Shown here one piece after another: positions 23,981-31,385 of a stretch of 64,000 nt of DNA. Numbering within the stretch: the stretch's first letter is position 1; every line of letters starts with the position of its first letter. The notes under the pieces are model-generated. The model worked only from the letters and a program-made list of their open reading frames with translations. It had not been told where the DNA came from and searched no databases. Location: NCBI GenBank assembly GCA_046160545.1, contig JBJXGS010000247.1, positions 1-64,000 of the forward strand. Reading direction: 5' to 3'. The DNA is from JAEUOS01 sp046160545. GTDB lineage: Bacteria; Pseudomonadota; Gammaproteobacteria; Burkholderiales; JAEUOS01. Made by a program: the position numbers and the translations under genes.

Positions 23981-24817
23981 ATGGGCCGAAGCAAGACTGC
24001 CAACATTCCTGACCTGTCGTCCCTGTTGACCCCCAAGAATCCGCTGATGCTGGCAGTCGAGCAGGCGGTCCTGCGCGGGCACGAATGGGCGCGCACGTCC
24101 GCGCCTATCGCCGAGCAGATCGCGGCGCGGCTGGCTGGTGTCATCACTCTGGACCTGGTGCACGCCGGCCAACGCCTGCTGGAAAGCGATATCAGCGAGG
24201 TCCTGCGGGTCAGTCGTGCGCCGGTCCGCGAAGCGCTGCGCATCCTGGAACGCGATCGCCTGGTGGAATTTCAGTCCCGACGCGGCGCCCTGGTCACCGC
24301 TCCGGACGCAAATGAATTGCGCGACATCTTCGCTGTGCGCGCCGCGCTCTACGCGATCCTGCTCGAACAGCTGATGAGTGAGCGACCGGCCGACTTGGCC
24401 GCTGTTTTCGAGGAACACATGCCGAAACTGGAACACGCGGCTGAAGAGTCGGTCGACGCCTACGCAGTGGCAAGCTTTCTGCTCAATTTCGCCATCGCCG
24501 ACCTGTGCAGCAACCGCTTGTTGGTCGACCTCCTCAAATCGATCGCGCTACGCACACTGCGCTATGTGCGACTGGGCCTGGCAGGCGCGCCGGCGATGCT
24601 GCCGAATGCCGTGAAGAGCTGGCGGGCGCTCGCCCGCGCGGTTGCGCGCGGCGATGTGGCACAGGTGCTCGAAACCGCGGCACGGCGCATCACCGACACG
24701 CGCGACGCCGCCGTGCGCGCGATCGAGCCGCCAGCACGCCGTGCGCGCGCTGCCGTGCAGATACCCGTGCGCGCCCGATCGCCCCTCAGGGCAGGAGCAC
24801 AGTCGCCCCGGCGGTAG
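23981..24817 (+). CDS. GntR family regulator, FCD subfamily
   Basis: A 278-residue regulator. The winged helix lies at about residues 45-110 (L-L-E-S-D-I-S-E-V-L-R-V-S-R-A-P-V-R-E-A-L-R), followed by a helical FCD-like ligand domain and a basic disordered tail (R-R-A-R-A-A-V, R-A-R-S-P-L). The gene is downstream of two Bug proteins and is the best candidate for binding the repeated TTGTCGACATAAAT sites at 18269 and 21887. Its last 32 bases overlap the convergent Qor-like gene, so the extreme C-terminus is encoded antisense to that gene's end. Confidence 0.86.
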   Translation: MGRSKTANIPDLSSLLTPKNPLMLAVEQAVLRGHEWARTSAPIAEQIAARLAGVITLDLVHAGQRLLESDISEVLRVSRAPVREALRILERDRLVEFQSRRGALVTAPDANELRDIFAVRAALYAILLEQLMSERPADLAAVFEEHMPKLEHAAEESVDAYAVASFLLNFAIADLCSNRLLVDLLKSIALRTLRYVRLGLAGAPAMLPNAVKSWRALARAVARGDVAQVLETAARRITDTRDAAVRAIEPPARRARAAVQIPVRARSPLRAGAQSPRR

Positions 24818-25763
24818 CGCGCGATTCGAGAGCCCGATGTGCCTCGGCAGCATCCGCCAGAGCGAAACTCTGCCGCGGCTCGCTGACAATCTTGCCGGCC
24901 AGCACCAGGGCAAACAATTCATCGGCCATCGCCAGCATGTGCGATCGCGGTGCGGCGTAGTGCACCATCGCCGGACGCGTCACCCACAGCGAGCCCTTGG
25001 CGGCGAGTTGCATTGTGTCGATGACCACCGGGCCCGACGAAGTCCCATTGCTCACCAGCGTTCCACGCACGGCGAGGCTGTCAAGCGATGCCTGCAGCGT
25101 GTCGCGTCCGACCGAGTCATACACCACCGGAACACCACGGCCAGCGGTGATCTCGCGCACCCGGGCAGCAACGTCTTCCCGCGTGTAGACGATCGTGTGG
25201 GTGCAGCCATTGGCGCGCGCCAATGCAGCCTTTTCGTCGGAGCTCACTGTCCCGATCATGGTTACACCCAGGGCGCGCGCCCACTGGCAGGCGATCAGGC
25301 CTACTCCACCGGCAGCAGCGTGGTACAGGATGGTCTCCCCCCCCTTGAGCGGGTAGACCTGGCGGAACAGGTACTGCGCGGTCATGCCCTTCATCATGAG
25401 CGTCGCGGCGACCGGATCAGGGATGCCATCCGGCAGGGGGATCAAGACCGCAGCCGGCATGACGCGCACGTCAGCGTATGCGCCTTGCGGGCCGAGCAGA
25501 TAGCCGACCCGCTGGCCGACTTTCACCTCGGTAACACCGGGGCCGATCGCTTCGACGACTCCGACCGCATCCGACCCCAGACCGCTAGGCAATGCTGCCG
25601 GATAGCGCCCGGTGCGAACGTAGACGTCGATGAAGTTGACCGCGATGGCGCTGTGGCGCACGCGCGCCTCGCCCGGCCCCGGCGCGCCGATCTCGACATC
25701 CTCAAGGCGCAGAACCTCCGGCCCGCCGGTTTTGTGAAAGCGAATGGCCTTGGACATGCCCAT
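24786..25763 (-). CDS. NADPH:quinone reductase (QorA-like MDR enzyme)
   Basis: A 325-residue zinc-free MDR enzyme. Diagnostic blocks are K-A-I-R-F-H-K-T-G-G-P-E-V-L, A-V-N-F-I-D-V-Y-V-R-T-G-R-Y, the loop A-A-A-G-G-V-G-L-I-A-C-Q-W-A and V-Y-D-S-V-G-R-D-T. It reduces quinones or enones with NADPH. It is last in the operon Bug-TauD-BKACE-Qor, five bases after the BKACE stop, and overlaps the convergent GntR gene by 32 bases. Confidence 0.9.
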   Translation of the reverse strand: MGMSKAIRFHKTGGPEVLRLEDVEIGAPGPGEARVRHSAIAVNFIDVYVRTGRYPAALPSGLGSDAVGVVEAIGPGVTEVKVGQRVGYLLGPQGAYADVRVMPAAVLIPLPDGIPDPVAATLMMKGMTAQYLFRQVYPLKGGETILYHAAAGGVGLIACQWARALGVTMIGTVSSDEKAALARANGCTHTIVYTREDVAARVREITAGRGVPVVYDSVGRDTLQASLDSLAVRGTLVSNGTSSGPVVIDTMQLAAKGSLWVTRPAMVHYAAPRSHMLAMADELFALVLAGKIVSEPRQSFALADAAEAHRALESRATAGATVLLP

Positions 25764-25768
25764 AGCTT

Positions 25769-26842
25769 TCAGGCAGCCAGCAGGTTTTCGCGCTTGCGGA
25801 TGAAACCCTGGTGTCCGCCGGGTGGATTGGGCGCAAAGCCGTTGGCGGCGAGACTCTCCTCGACAGTGTCGTAGAAGGTGCCGATGCGACTCAGGCGCTT
25901 GGCGGTTTCGCCGTCAGCGATGGCGCGCCCAAACTCGCGCGCAATGCGCACCAGTTGTTCGATCTGGCGTACCGAGCTCATCTTGCCGGCGCGATTCTGC
26001 TGCCACAGATTGTCTTCAATACCGCAGCGCACGTGCAGGCCCATCGCGATGCCCATCATGTTGATCGGCAGGACGTTGCGCATTGAGGACTCGACGGTCA
26101 GCACCGCGCCATCGGGTACGGCGCGGACAAAATTGGCCAGGTTGTACAGGTGCGGCGCGTCCATGCCGCCGCTGATCGCGACCCAGTTGAGCACCAGCGG
26201 GCCCTTGTAGACGCCGCGTCGCATGAGACGCTCGACCGATTCGAAACTGTTGATGTTGTAGCACTGGAATGCGCTCTGGATGCCGGCCGCCGAAAGGCGC
26301 CGGATGTGTTCCTCGGCCCAGCCAGGCTGGGCCGGCACCGTCATTTCCTTGTAGGCGTTGAAGACCGCCGGGTCTGCCATCGAGGTGCCTTCAATATCCT
26401 CCCAGGCCATGTGCTCGACGATGTTCATCTGCGAGGTGTTGACCGTAACCGTCACCTGGTCGGGTTTGGGATCCAGTTCGGCCAACATGTGCCGCGTGTC
26501 GTCGGACAGCCATTTCGCTTTCGCGCCGTCACTCTCAGGTGCGAACGAGATCGACCCGCCGACCTGGATCAACATCTGCGGGCAGCGCGCGCGCACACCC
26601 GCGATGAGTTCGTTGAACTTGGACAGGCGCTTGGAGCCACGACCGTCGAGTTCGCGCACATGCAGGTGCAGCACCGATGCGCCGGCGTTGTAGCAGTCCA
26701 CTGCCTTCTGGATCTGCTCCTCCATGGTCACGGGGATGTCCTCGCTGAAATCCGACGGCACCCAGGAGGGTGCGTATGGAGCGGCCGTAATGACAAGCGG
26801 CGGCTGATTCTCCGGAAACAAATGCCCGTCGAGAAAATTCAT
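25769..26842 (-). CDS. Beta-keto acid cleavage enzyme (BKACE/Kce family, DUF849)
   Basis: A 357-residue TIM-barrel zinc enzyme of the family of 3-keto-5-aminohexanoate cleavage enzyme, which condenses a beta-keto acid with acetyl-CoA and splits it into acetoacetate and a new acyl-CoA. The zinc ligands H59-L-H61 are in S-V-L-H-L-H-V-R-E after V-I-T-A-A. It lies between a dioxygenase and a quinone reductase, suggesting that the operon ends in a beta-keto acid that is cleaved to CoA esters. The specificity class cannot be assigned here. Confidence 0.88.
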   Translation of the reverse strand: MNFLDGHLFPENQPPLVITAAPYAPSWVPSDFSEDIPVTMEEQIQKAVDCYNAGASVLHLHVRELDGRGSKRLSKFNELIAGVRARCPQMLIQVGGSISFAPESDGAKAKWLSDDTRHMLAELDPKPDQVTVTVNTSQMNIVEHMAWEDIEGTSMADPAVFNAYKEMTVPAQPGWAEEHIRRLSAAGIQSAFQCYNINSFESVERLMRRGVYKGPLVLNWVAISGGMDAPHLYNLANFVRAVPDGAVLTVESSMRNVLPINMMGIAMGLHVRCGIEDNLWQQNRAGKMSSVRQIEQLVRIAREFGRAIADGETAKRLSRIGTFYDTVEESLAANGFAPNPPGGHQGFIRKRENLLAA

Positions 26843-26884
26843 TGCTGCGTCCTCATGGTTAGGTTCTCGTCGCTGACCGTGCGT

Positions 26885-27805
26885 TCAGTACGGCCGGTCG
26901 CCGATGATGCCGGCGCGCTCCATCTTGCGGTGGGAGGGCGGATAGTCCATCACGGCGTAGTGCTGGGTGGCACGGTTGTCCCAGATGGCAACGTCGCCAG
27001 GGCTCCAGCGCCAGCGCACCTGGTACTCGGGAATCGCTGCCTGGGCGATCAGGTATTGCAGCAGTTGTGACCCGCCCAACGTGTAGTCCTGCCCGACCCG
27101 CACATTCTCGGGCCGATGAAAGTTGGTGAAGTGGGTCGTAAAGCTGTTTACGAACAGGATTTTTTCGCCAGTCTCCGGATGCGTGCGCACCACAGGATGC
27201 TCGGCATCGGGAAAGCGCTCGTGGAGCGCGTGGCGCTTTTCTTCGGCCATGACAGCACCGAACGACGCCTCGATGCTGTGACGCGCCTTGAGTCCCTGGA
27301 TGCGCGCCTTGATTTCCTCGGGCAGCTTGGCATACGCAAGCGCCATATTGGCCCACATGGTGTCGCCGCCGACCGGCGGACACTCGACGCAGCGCAGCAC
27401 CGCGCCGAACTGCGGGCACTCGCGCCAGGTCGCGTCGCTGTGCCAGGAATTCTCGTAGCGATCGTTTGGCTGCTCCGGCGATTTGTAGATGCGCACCAAG
27501 CCCGGATGTTCAGGGTCGCTGCCGGCCACGGGATGGTCCTCCAGCTGGCCGAAGCGACTGGCGAAGGCGACATGTTCGGCACGAGTCAGGGTCTGTCCGC
27601 GCAGAAACAGCACCTTGTGCTCAAGTAGAAGCGCGCGAATGCTGGCAAACAATGCCTCGTCATGGGTTGCCTGGGCAAGCTGCACACCCGGGAGTTCGGC
27701 TCCGAGCGCACAGGTAAGGCGCTTGACTTCAAGCTCAGCCGCCAACCCGGTCCGGCCCGCCCTGTTCGAGTGAATCGGCACAGCGTCCATAGCGACAGAA
27801 TGCAT
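26885..27805 (-). CDS. TauD/TfdA family dioxygenase (subfamily A, copy 2)
   Basis: A 306-residue Fe(II)/2-oxoglutarate dioxygenase. H122-S-D124 sits in N-S-W-H-S-D-A-T-W, H282 in A-T-Q-H-Y-A-V, and R297 in M-E-R-A-G-I. It matches the enzyme at 15286 over its whole length, including V-E-C-P-x-V-G-G-D-T and H-P-E-T-G-x-K-I-L-F-V. The ATG at 27805 has GGGGAGGGAG upstream; the frame continues far upstream inside the Bug gene and was cut here. It is second in the operon after a Bug protein and ahead of BKACE. Confidence 0.9.
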   Translation of the reverse strand: MHSVAMDAVPIHSNRAGRTGLAAELEVKRLTCALGAELPGVQLAQATHDEALFASIRALLLEHKVLFLRGQTLTRAEHVAFASRFGQLEDHPVAGSDPEHPGLVRIYKSPEQPNDRYENSWHSDATWRECPQFGAVLRCVECPPVGGDTMWANMALAYAKLPEEIKARIQGLKARHSIEASFGAVMAEEKRHALHERFPDAEHPVVRTHPETGEKILFVNSFTTHFTNFHRPENVRVGQDYTLGGSQLLQYLIAQAAIPEYQVRWRWSPGDVAIWDNRATQHYAVMDYPPSHRKMERAGIIGDRPY

Positions 27806-27830
27806 GGCTCCCTCCCCTCGGAAATGAATC

Positions 27831-28805
27831 CTACTGGTTGAGTTTGATGCCGAATGCGCGCACGATTCCGCCGTTGCGTTCGTGCTCGGCGCGCACGGAT
27901 TGCCACAGGGCTTGCGGCGTCCCTGCGCCGACGATTTCGAATCCGGCGCCGGTAAGGCGCTCGCGCACTTTCTGTGCGCCAGCTGCTTTTTGCACCGCAC
28001 TGTTGATGCGTTCGACCTGCGCGTCGGACAAGCCAGCAGGGGCAACGATGCCAATCCAGTTGGCGAATTCCATGTCGGTGTGGCCCAGTTCGGCGAAGGT
28101 GGGCACCTGGGGCAGGAGATCGCTGCGCGTACGCGCCGCCAGCGCGATGGCCCGCAGCTTGCCACCGCGGATTTGCGGAATCGATGTGACCAGGCCGTCA
28201 AACATGACCGGAATCTGCCCACCTATCACCTGGGCCAGCGCCGGTGGCGATCCCGGAAACGGCACGTGCACCAGATCCAGGCCCGCCTTCTGATTCAGCA
28301 TCACGGCGGCATAGTGCGAGGCTGTTCCGGCGCTATAGGACGCGATCGAAAGTTTTCCCGCATTGGCGCGGGCGTGGCTGATGAACTCTGCGAGGTTCGC
28401 ACCCGGAACGCCAGGCCCCGCCACCAGGATCAGGGTCGAGCGCACCACGGCCGTCACCGGCCGCACGTCCTTGAGCGGGTCGAAGCCTGCCTTGAGCACG
28501 TGCGGAATCTCGGTCAAAACGTTGCTGGCCGTGACCATCAAGGTCTGCCCGTCGGCCGGCTGGCCAAGCATGGCCGCAACGCCGATGGCCCCCCCCGCAC
28601 CCGGACGGTTGTCGACCACGACCGTTGATCCGATGTCGGCGGCCAGCTGGTCGGTCAGAACCCGCGCCAGGACATCCATGGTGCCCCCAGGCGGTGCCGG
28701 CACCACCACCCGGACCGGTTTGTCGGTCCAGGCGAAGACGCTCGGCGACAAGCCCAGGCTGGCCAAAGCGACGGCGAAACAGGTGAGTCGATTCCGAATA
28801 CGCAT
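27831..28805 (-). CDS. Bug/TctC-family substrate-binding protein, copy 3
   Basis: A 324-residue periplasmic binding protein with a signal peptide (hydrophobic F-A-V-A-L-A-S-L-G-L, V-F-A cleavage near 25) and Bug motifs P-A-P-P-G-G-T-M-D-V, V-V-D-N-R-P-G-A-G-G and G-G-Q-I-P-V-M-F-D. It is more divergent than the tandem pair at 21957/22955. The ATG at 28805 has GGAGAA; an ATG six codons earlier lacks one. First in an operon with dioxygenase, BKACE and reductase, and divergent from an AraC regulator. Confidence 0.9.
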   Translation of the reverse strand: MRIRNRLTCFAVALASLGLSPSVFAWTDKPVRVVVPAPPGGTMDVLARVLTDQLAADIGSTVVVDNRPGAGGAIGVAAMLGQPADGQTLMVTASNVLTEIPHVLKAGFDPLKDVRPVTAVVRSTLILVAGPGVPGANLAEFISHARANAGKLSIASYSAGTASHYAAVMLNQKAGLDLVHVPFPGSPPALAQVIGGQIPVMFDGLVTSIPQIRGGKLRAIALAARTRSDLLPQVPTFAELGHTDMEFANWIGIVAPAGLSDAQVERINSAVQKAAGAQKVRERLTGAGFEIVGAGTPQALWQSVRAEHERNGGIVRAFGIKLNQ

Positions 28806-28862
28806 GGTTAGGGTTCTCCGCATTGATTGGCCCGCATTGTGTCGCGACGCGCAGTGAGCGGC

Positions 28863-28900
28863 TTGACAAATTGGGACAATTACTTGACATTTAGGGACAA
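28863..28900. promoter_or_regulatory. Two-turn direct repeat, likely AraC-family binding sites
   Basis: TTGACA followed four bases later by GGGACAA occurs at 28863-28879 and again at 28884-28900, exactly 21 bp apart, i.e. two helical turns. AraC proteins bind such direct repeats as dimers. The site lies between the AraC gene (+) and the Bug-TauD-BKACE-Qor operon (-), so it probably controls one or both. Confidence 0.65.
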
Positions 28901-28928
28901 CAATACTTTCGCCTGGCAAGTCCCATAC

Positions 28929-30047
28929 ATGCCTGCCCGCATTCGCAGTGCCAGCCTGTCCGGTTACCTCGACTTGGCCCGCGAGGTCGGACTCGACGGA
29001 GGACAGATGCTGCGCGAATTCGGCATCGACGCGCGCGCGCTGGCCGACCCTGAAGCCTTGATCGACGTGCTGGCAGTGCGCCGACTGCTGGAGGCATCCG
29101 CGCGTCTTGCCAACCGCGAAGATTTCGGCCTGCGCCTGGCCGCCTCGCGGCGTCTTTCCAATCTGGGGCCGATCAGCCTGGTTCTGCGCGATTCGACCAC
29201 CGGCCGCGAGGCGCTGGAGACCTTGTTGCGCCACATGCGCCTGCTCAATACTTCATTGCTCACACGCATCGAAGACGCCGGTGACGTCGTCGTCATTCGC
29301 GAAGAATTCCTGTTGGGCGAGCCCGGCACGCTGCGCCAGTCCATGGAATTGGCAATTGGCGTGATGCATCGCATCCTGCAGGAGCTACTGGGACAGCGCT
29401 GGCAGGCGCGCCAGGTCGCCTTCATCCATCGCGCCCCGCTTGACCCGTCAACCCACACCCAGGTGTTCGGAAGGCGCGTTGCCTTCAACGCCGAGTTCAA
29501 CGGCATCGTCTGTGCGCGCAGTGACCTGGAGCGCCCGCTGGAGCGGGCTGACCCGGCCATGGCGCGCATCGCGAAGCGCTACATCGAGCGATCACTCGAA
29601 TCCGACAGTGCCGGCCCTGCCGAACGCGTCCGTGACCTGATCCTCGCGCTCTTGCCGACGGGGCGCTGCACGGTCGAGCGGGTGGCCGGGCACCTGGGTT
29701 TGGACCGTCGCACAGTGCATCGTCAGCTTTCCCGCGAAGGCACCACATTCAGGCTTCTCCTGGCACGCACGCGTGCGGAACTGGCGGAGCGCCACGTGCG
29801 CGACGGAAACCGTCAGCTAGTTGAGATCAGCAGCATGCTCGGGTTCGCCGACGCAAGCGCCTTCTCGCGCTGGTTTCGGGCCGCCTTCGGCACCAGTGTC
29901 ACGCGCTGGCGACGCGCCGGACACCCGGCGCAAAACGCACAACAACCAGCGCCTACGCTTATCCCAAACCGCCCCAGACAGCCTCGAGATCGTCCCGCGA
30001 GGAAGCCACGCGCAAAAAACGCGGTGTCGAGTACTGGCCGGCGCTGA
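28929..30047 (+). CDS. AraC family transcriptional regulator (arabinose-binding-like N-domain, OruR type)
   Basis: A 372-residue regulator. The N-terminal ligand domain (about 1-205) matches the AraC_binding-like domain of OruR-type regulators (G-Y-L-D-L-A-R-E-x-G, F-G-L-R-L-A, G-P-I-S-L-V-L-R). The C-terminal double helix-turn-helix (about 250-335) contains V-A-G-H-L-G-L-D-R-R-T-V-H-R and L-G-F-A-D-A-S-A-F-S-R-W-F. The last 30 residues are basic and overlap the convergent flavin reductase gene by 89 bases. It is divergent from the Bug-TauD-BKACE-Qor operon and probably activates it through the 21-bp direct repeats. Confidence 0.88.
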   Translation: MPARIRSASLSGYLDLAREVGLDGGQMLREFGIDARALADPEALIDVLAVRRLLEASARLANREDFGLRLAASRRLSNLGPISLVLRDSTTGREALETLLRHMRLLNTSLLTRIEDAGDVVVIREEFLLGEPGTLRQSMELAIGVMHRILQELLGQRWQARQVAFIHRAPLDPSTHTQVFGRRVAFNAEFNGIVCARSDLERPLERADPAMARIAKRYIERSLESDSAGPAERVRDLILALLPTGRCTVERVAGHLGLDRRTVHRQLSREGTTFRLLLARTRAELAERHVRDGNRQLVEISSMLGFADASAFSRWFRAAFGTSVTRWRRAGHPAQNAQQPAPTLIPNRPRQPRDRPARKPRAKNAVSSTGRR

Positions 30048-30510
30048 AAACCAGGGGTTCACCATCGTCATAGGCCAGGCGCTCGACCCGACCGACGAAG
30101 AGCAGGTGGTCACCTGCCTCGACGGTGCGCTCGATGGTGCATTCAAAGCGGGCCAGGACGCCCGGCAGAATCGGCACGCCGCCGGGGCCATCGACGATCT
30201 CCAGACCGGCGAACTTGTCGGGCGCAGGCGTGGCAAAGCGGTGCGACAAATCAGTCTGGCTGGAGCGCAGCACGTGGACGGCAAAGCGCCCTGCCGCGAC
30301 GAAGCCGGCCAGCGAATTGGCCTTGAGGCCCAGGCTCCACAGCACCAGGGGCGGCGCCAAGGACAGTGCCGCAAACGAATTGGCGGTCAGGCCCTCACGT
30401 TTGCCATCCGGGGCGCGCGTGGTGATGACGGTGACGCCGGTGGCAAAGCGCCCCAGCGCGTTGCGCAGGGCACGCGGGTCAGCCGCATCGTCCATGGTGA
30501 TCTCGATCAT
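29959..30510 (-). CDS. Flavin reductase-like domain protein (two-component monooxygenase reductase type)
   Basis: A 183-residue split-barrel flavin reductase. N-A-L-G-R-F-A-T-G-V-T-V-I-T-T, G-L-T-A-N-S-F-A-A-L-S-L and P-P-L-V-L-W-S-L are the diagnostic blocks. It would reduce FMN or FAD with NAD(P)H for a partner oxygenase. No flavin monooxygenase is encoded in the window, so the partner lies elsewhere or the protein serves another use. It ends the minus-strand aromatic cluster and overlaps the AraC 3' end. Confidence 0.88.
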   Translation of the reverse strand: MIEITMDDAADPRALRNALGRFATGVTVITTRAPDGKREGLTANSFAALSLAPPLVLWSLGLKANSLAGFVAAGRFAVHVLRSSQTDLSHRFATPAPDKFAGLEIVDGPGGVPILPGVLARFECTIERTVEAGDHLLFVGRVERLAYDDGEPLVFSAGQYSTPRFLRVASSRDDLEAVWGGLG

Positions 30511-30527
30511 GACGACCGCGGCACGCC

Positions 30528-31313
30528 CTACTTTTTCATCGCCGCCAGAAAGGCGTCGATCGCCGCCTCGTGCTCAGGTGTCTGGTGCGCCAATGCCTGC
30601 ATCGCCGCCGAGAGTTCCAAGAGCGTGTCGATGCGCGTGTGCTGGCCTTCACGCATCAGGCGCTTGGCCATGCGCAGTGCCGGGCCGGAATTGGCGGCGA
30701 TGCGCCCGGCCAGTTCGCGGGCCTCTTCCATGAGCCGGTCCGGCGCAACCACGCGCGACACCAGTCCGCAGGCCAGTGCAGCCTGGGCGTCGATCATCTC
30801 GCCGGTGAAGGTCAGCTCGGCAGCCTTGGAATAGCCGACCACGCGCGGCAGCAGCCAGGCGCCGCCGTCGCCGGGGATGATGCCCAGCTTGACGAAGCTC
30901 TCGGCGAAGCGCGCCTTCTCGGAGGCGATGCGGATGTCGCACATGCAAGCCAGGTCGCAGCCGGCACCGACGGCCGGGCCGTTGACCGCTGCGATCGCCG
31001 GCACGTCCAGGCGCGAGAAGGCCAGCGGTATCTGCTGGATGCCGGAACGATAGCCCTCGCGGATGGTATTGCCGTCGCCACTGGCGATGCCGGACCTGTT
31101 CTTCATGTCCTTGACGTTGCCGCCGGCGCAAAACGCGCTGCCGGCACCGGTGACGATGACGCACTTGACCGACATGTCGGAACCAATGCGATCGAGTGCC
31201 GTGACGATGGCCTGCCACTGAGCGCGGTTCGAGAGGGCGTTCCTCGCTTCGGGGTCGTTCAAGGTCAGCGTGACCACGCCGCCGGACTGCTCATAGAGGA
31301 CGAAATCGGACAT
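30528..31313 (-). CDS. Enoyl-CoA hydratase/isomerase family protein (crotonase a)
   Basis: A 261-residue crotonase. The oxyanion-hole motifs are A-G-S-A-F-C-A-G-G-N-V and N-G-P-A-V-G-A-G-C-D-L. Of the two catalytic glutamates of classical hydratases, the one after the A-A-E-L motif is present, but the position of the first (Q-P-E-I in rat crotonase) is filled by phenylalanine in A-E-S-F-V-K-L-G, so an isomerase or other crotonase reaction is more likely than simple hydration. ATG 31313 with AAGGA is preferred to a start five codons upstream. It lies in the ferulate-type cluster. Confidence 0.87.
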   Translation of the reverse strand: MSDFVLYEQSGGVVTLTLNDPEARNALSNRAQWQAIVTALDRIGSDMSVKCVIVTGAGSAFCAGGNVKDMKNRSGIASGDGNTIREGYRSGIQQIPLAFSRLDVPAIAAVNGPAVGAGCDLACMCDIRIASEKARFAESFVKLGIIPGDGGAWLLPRVVGYSKAAELTFTGEMIDAQAALACGLVSRVVAPDRLMEEARELAGRIAANSGPALRMAKRLMREGQHTRIDTLLELSAAMQALAHQTPEHEAAIDAFLAAMKK

Positions 31314-31385
31314 CGGGGGTTCCTTCAAAGAGTGGGCCGCTCATGCAGCGGCGTGACCAATTCTGTCATTGCCACGACAAGGCCG

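Noticed and set aside
15286..27805. Calling the four dioxygenases taurine dioxygenases
   Set aside because: The metal and 2-oxoglutarate residues are common to the whole TauD/TfdA family, and no tauABC or ssu genes are nearby; the substrate cannot be named.
31335..31365. Short GCCGCT/AGCGGC hairpin upstream of the crotonase at 30528
   Set aside because: A 6-bp GC stem of this kind is expected by chance in such GC-rich DNA; there is no T-run and no recurrence.
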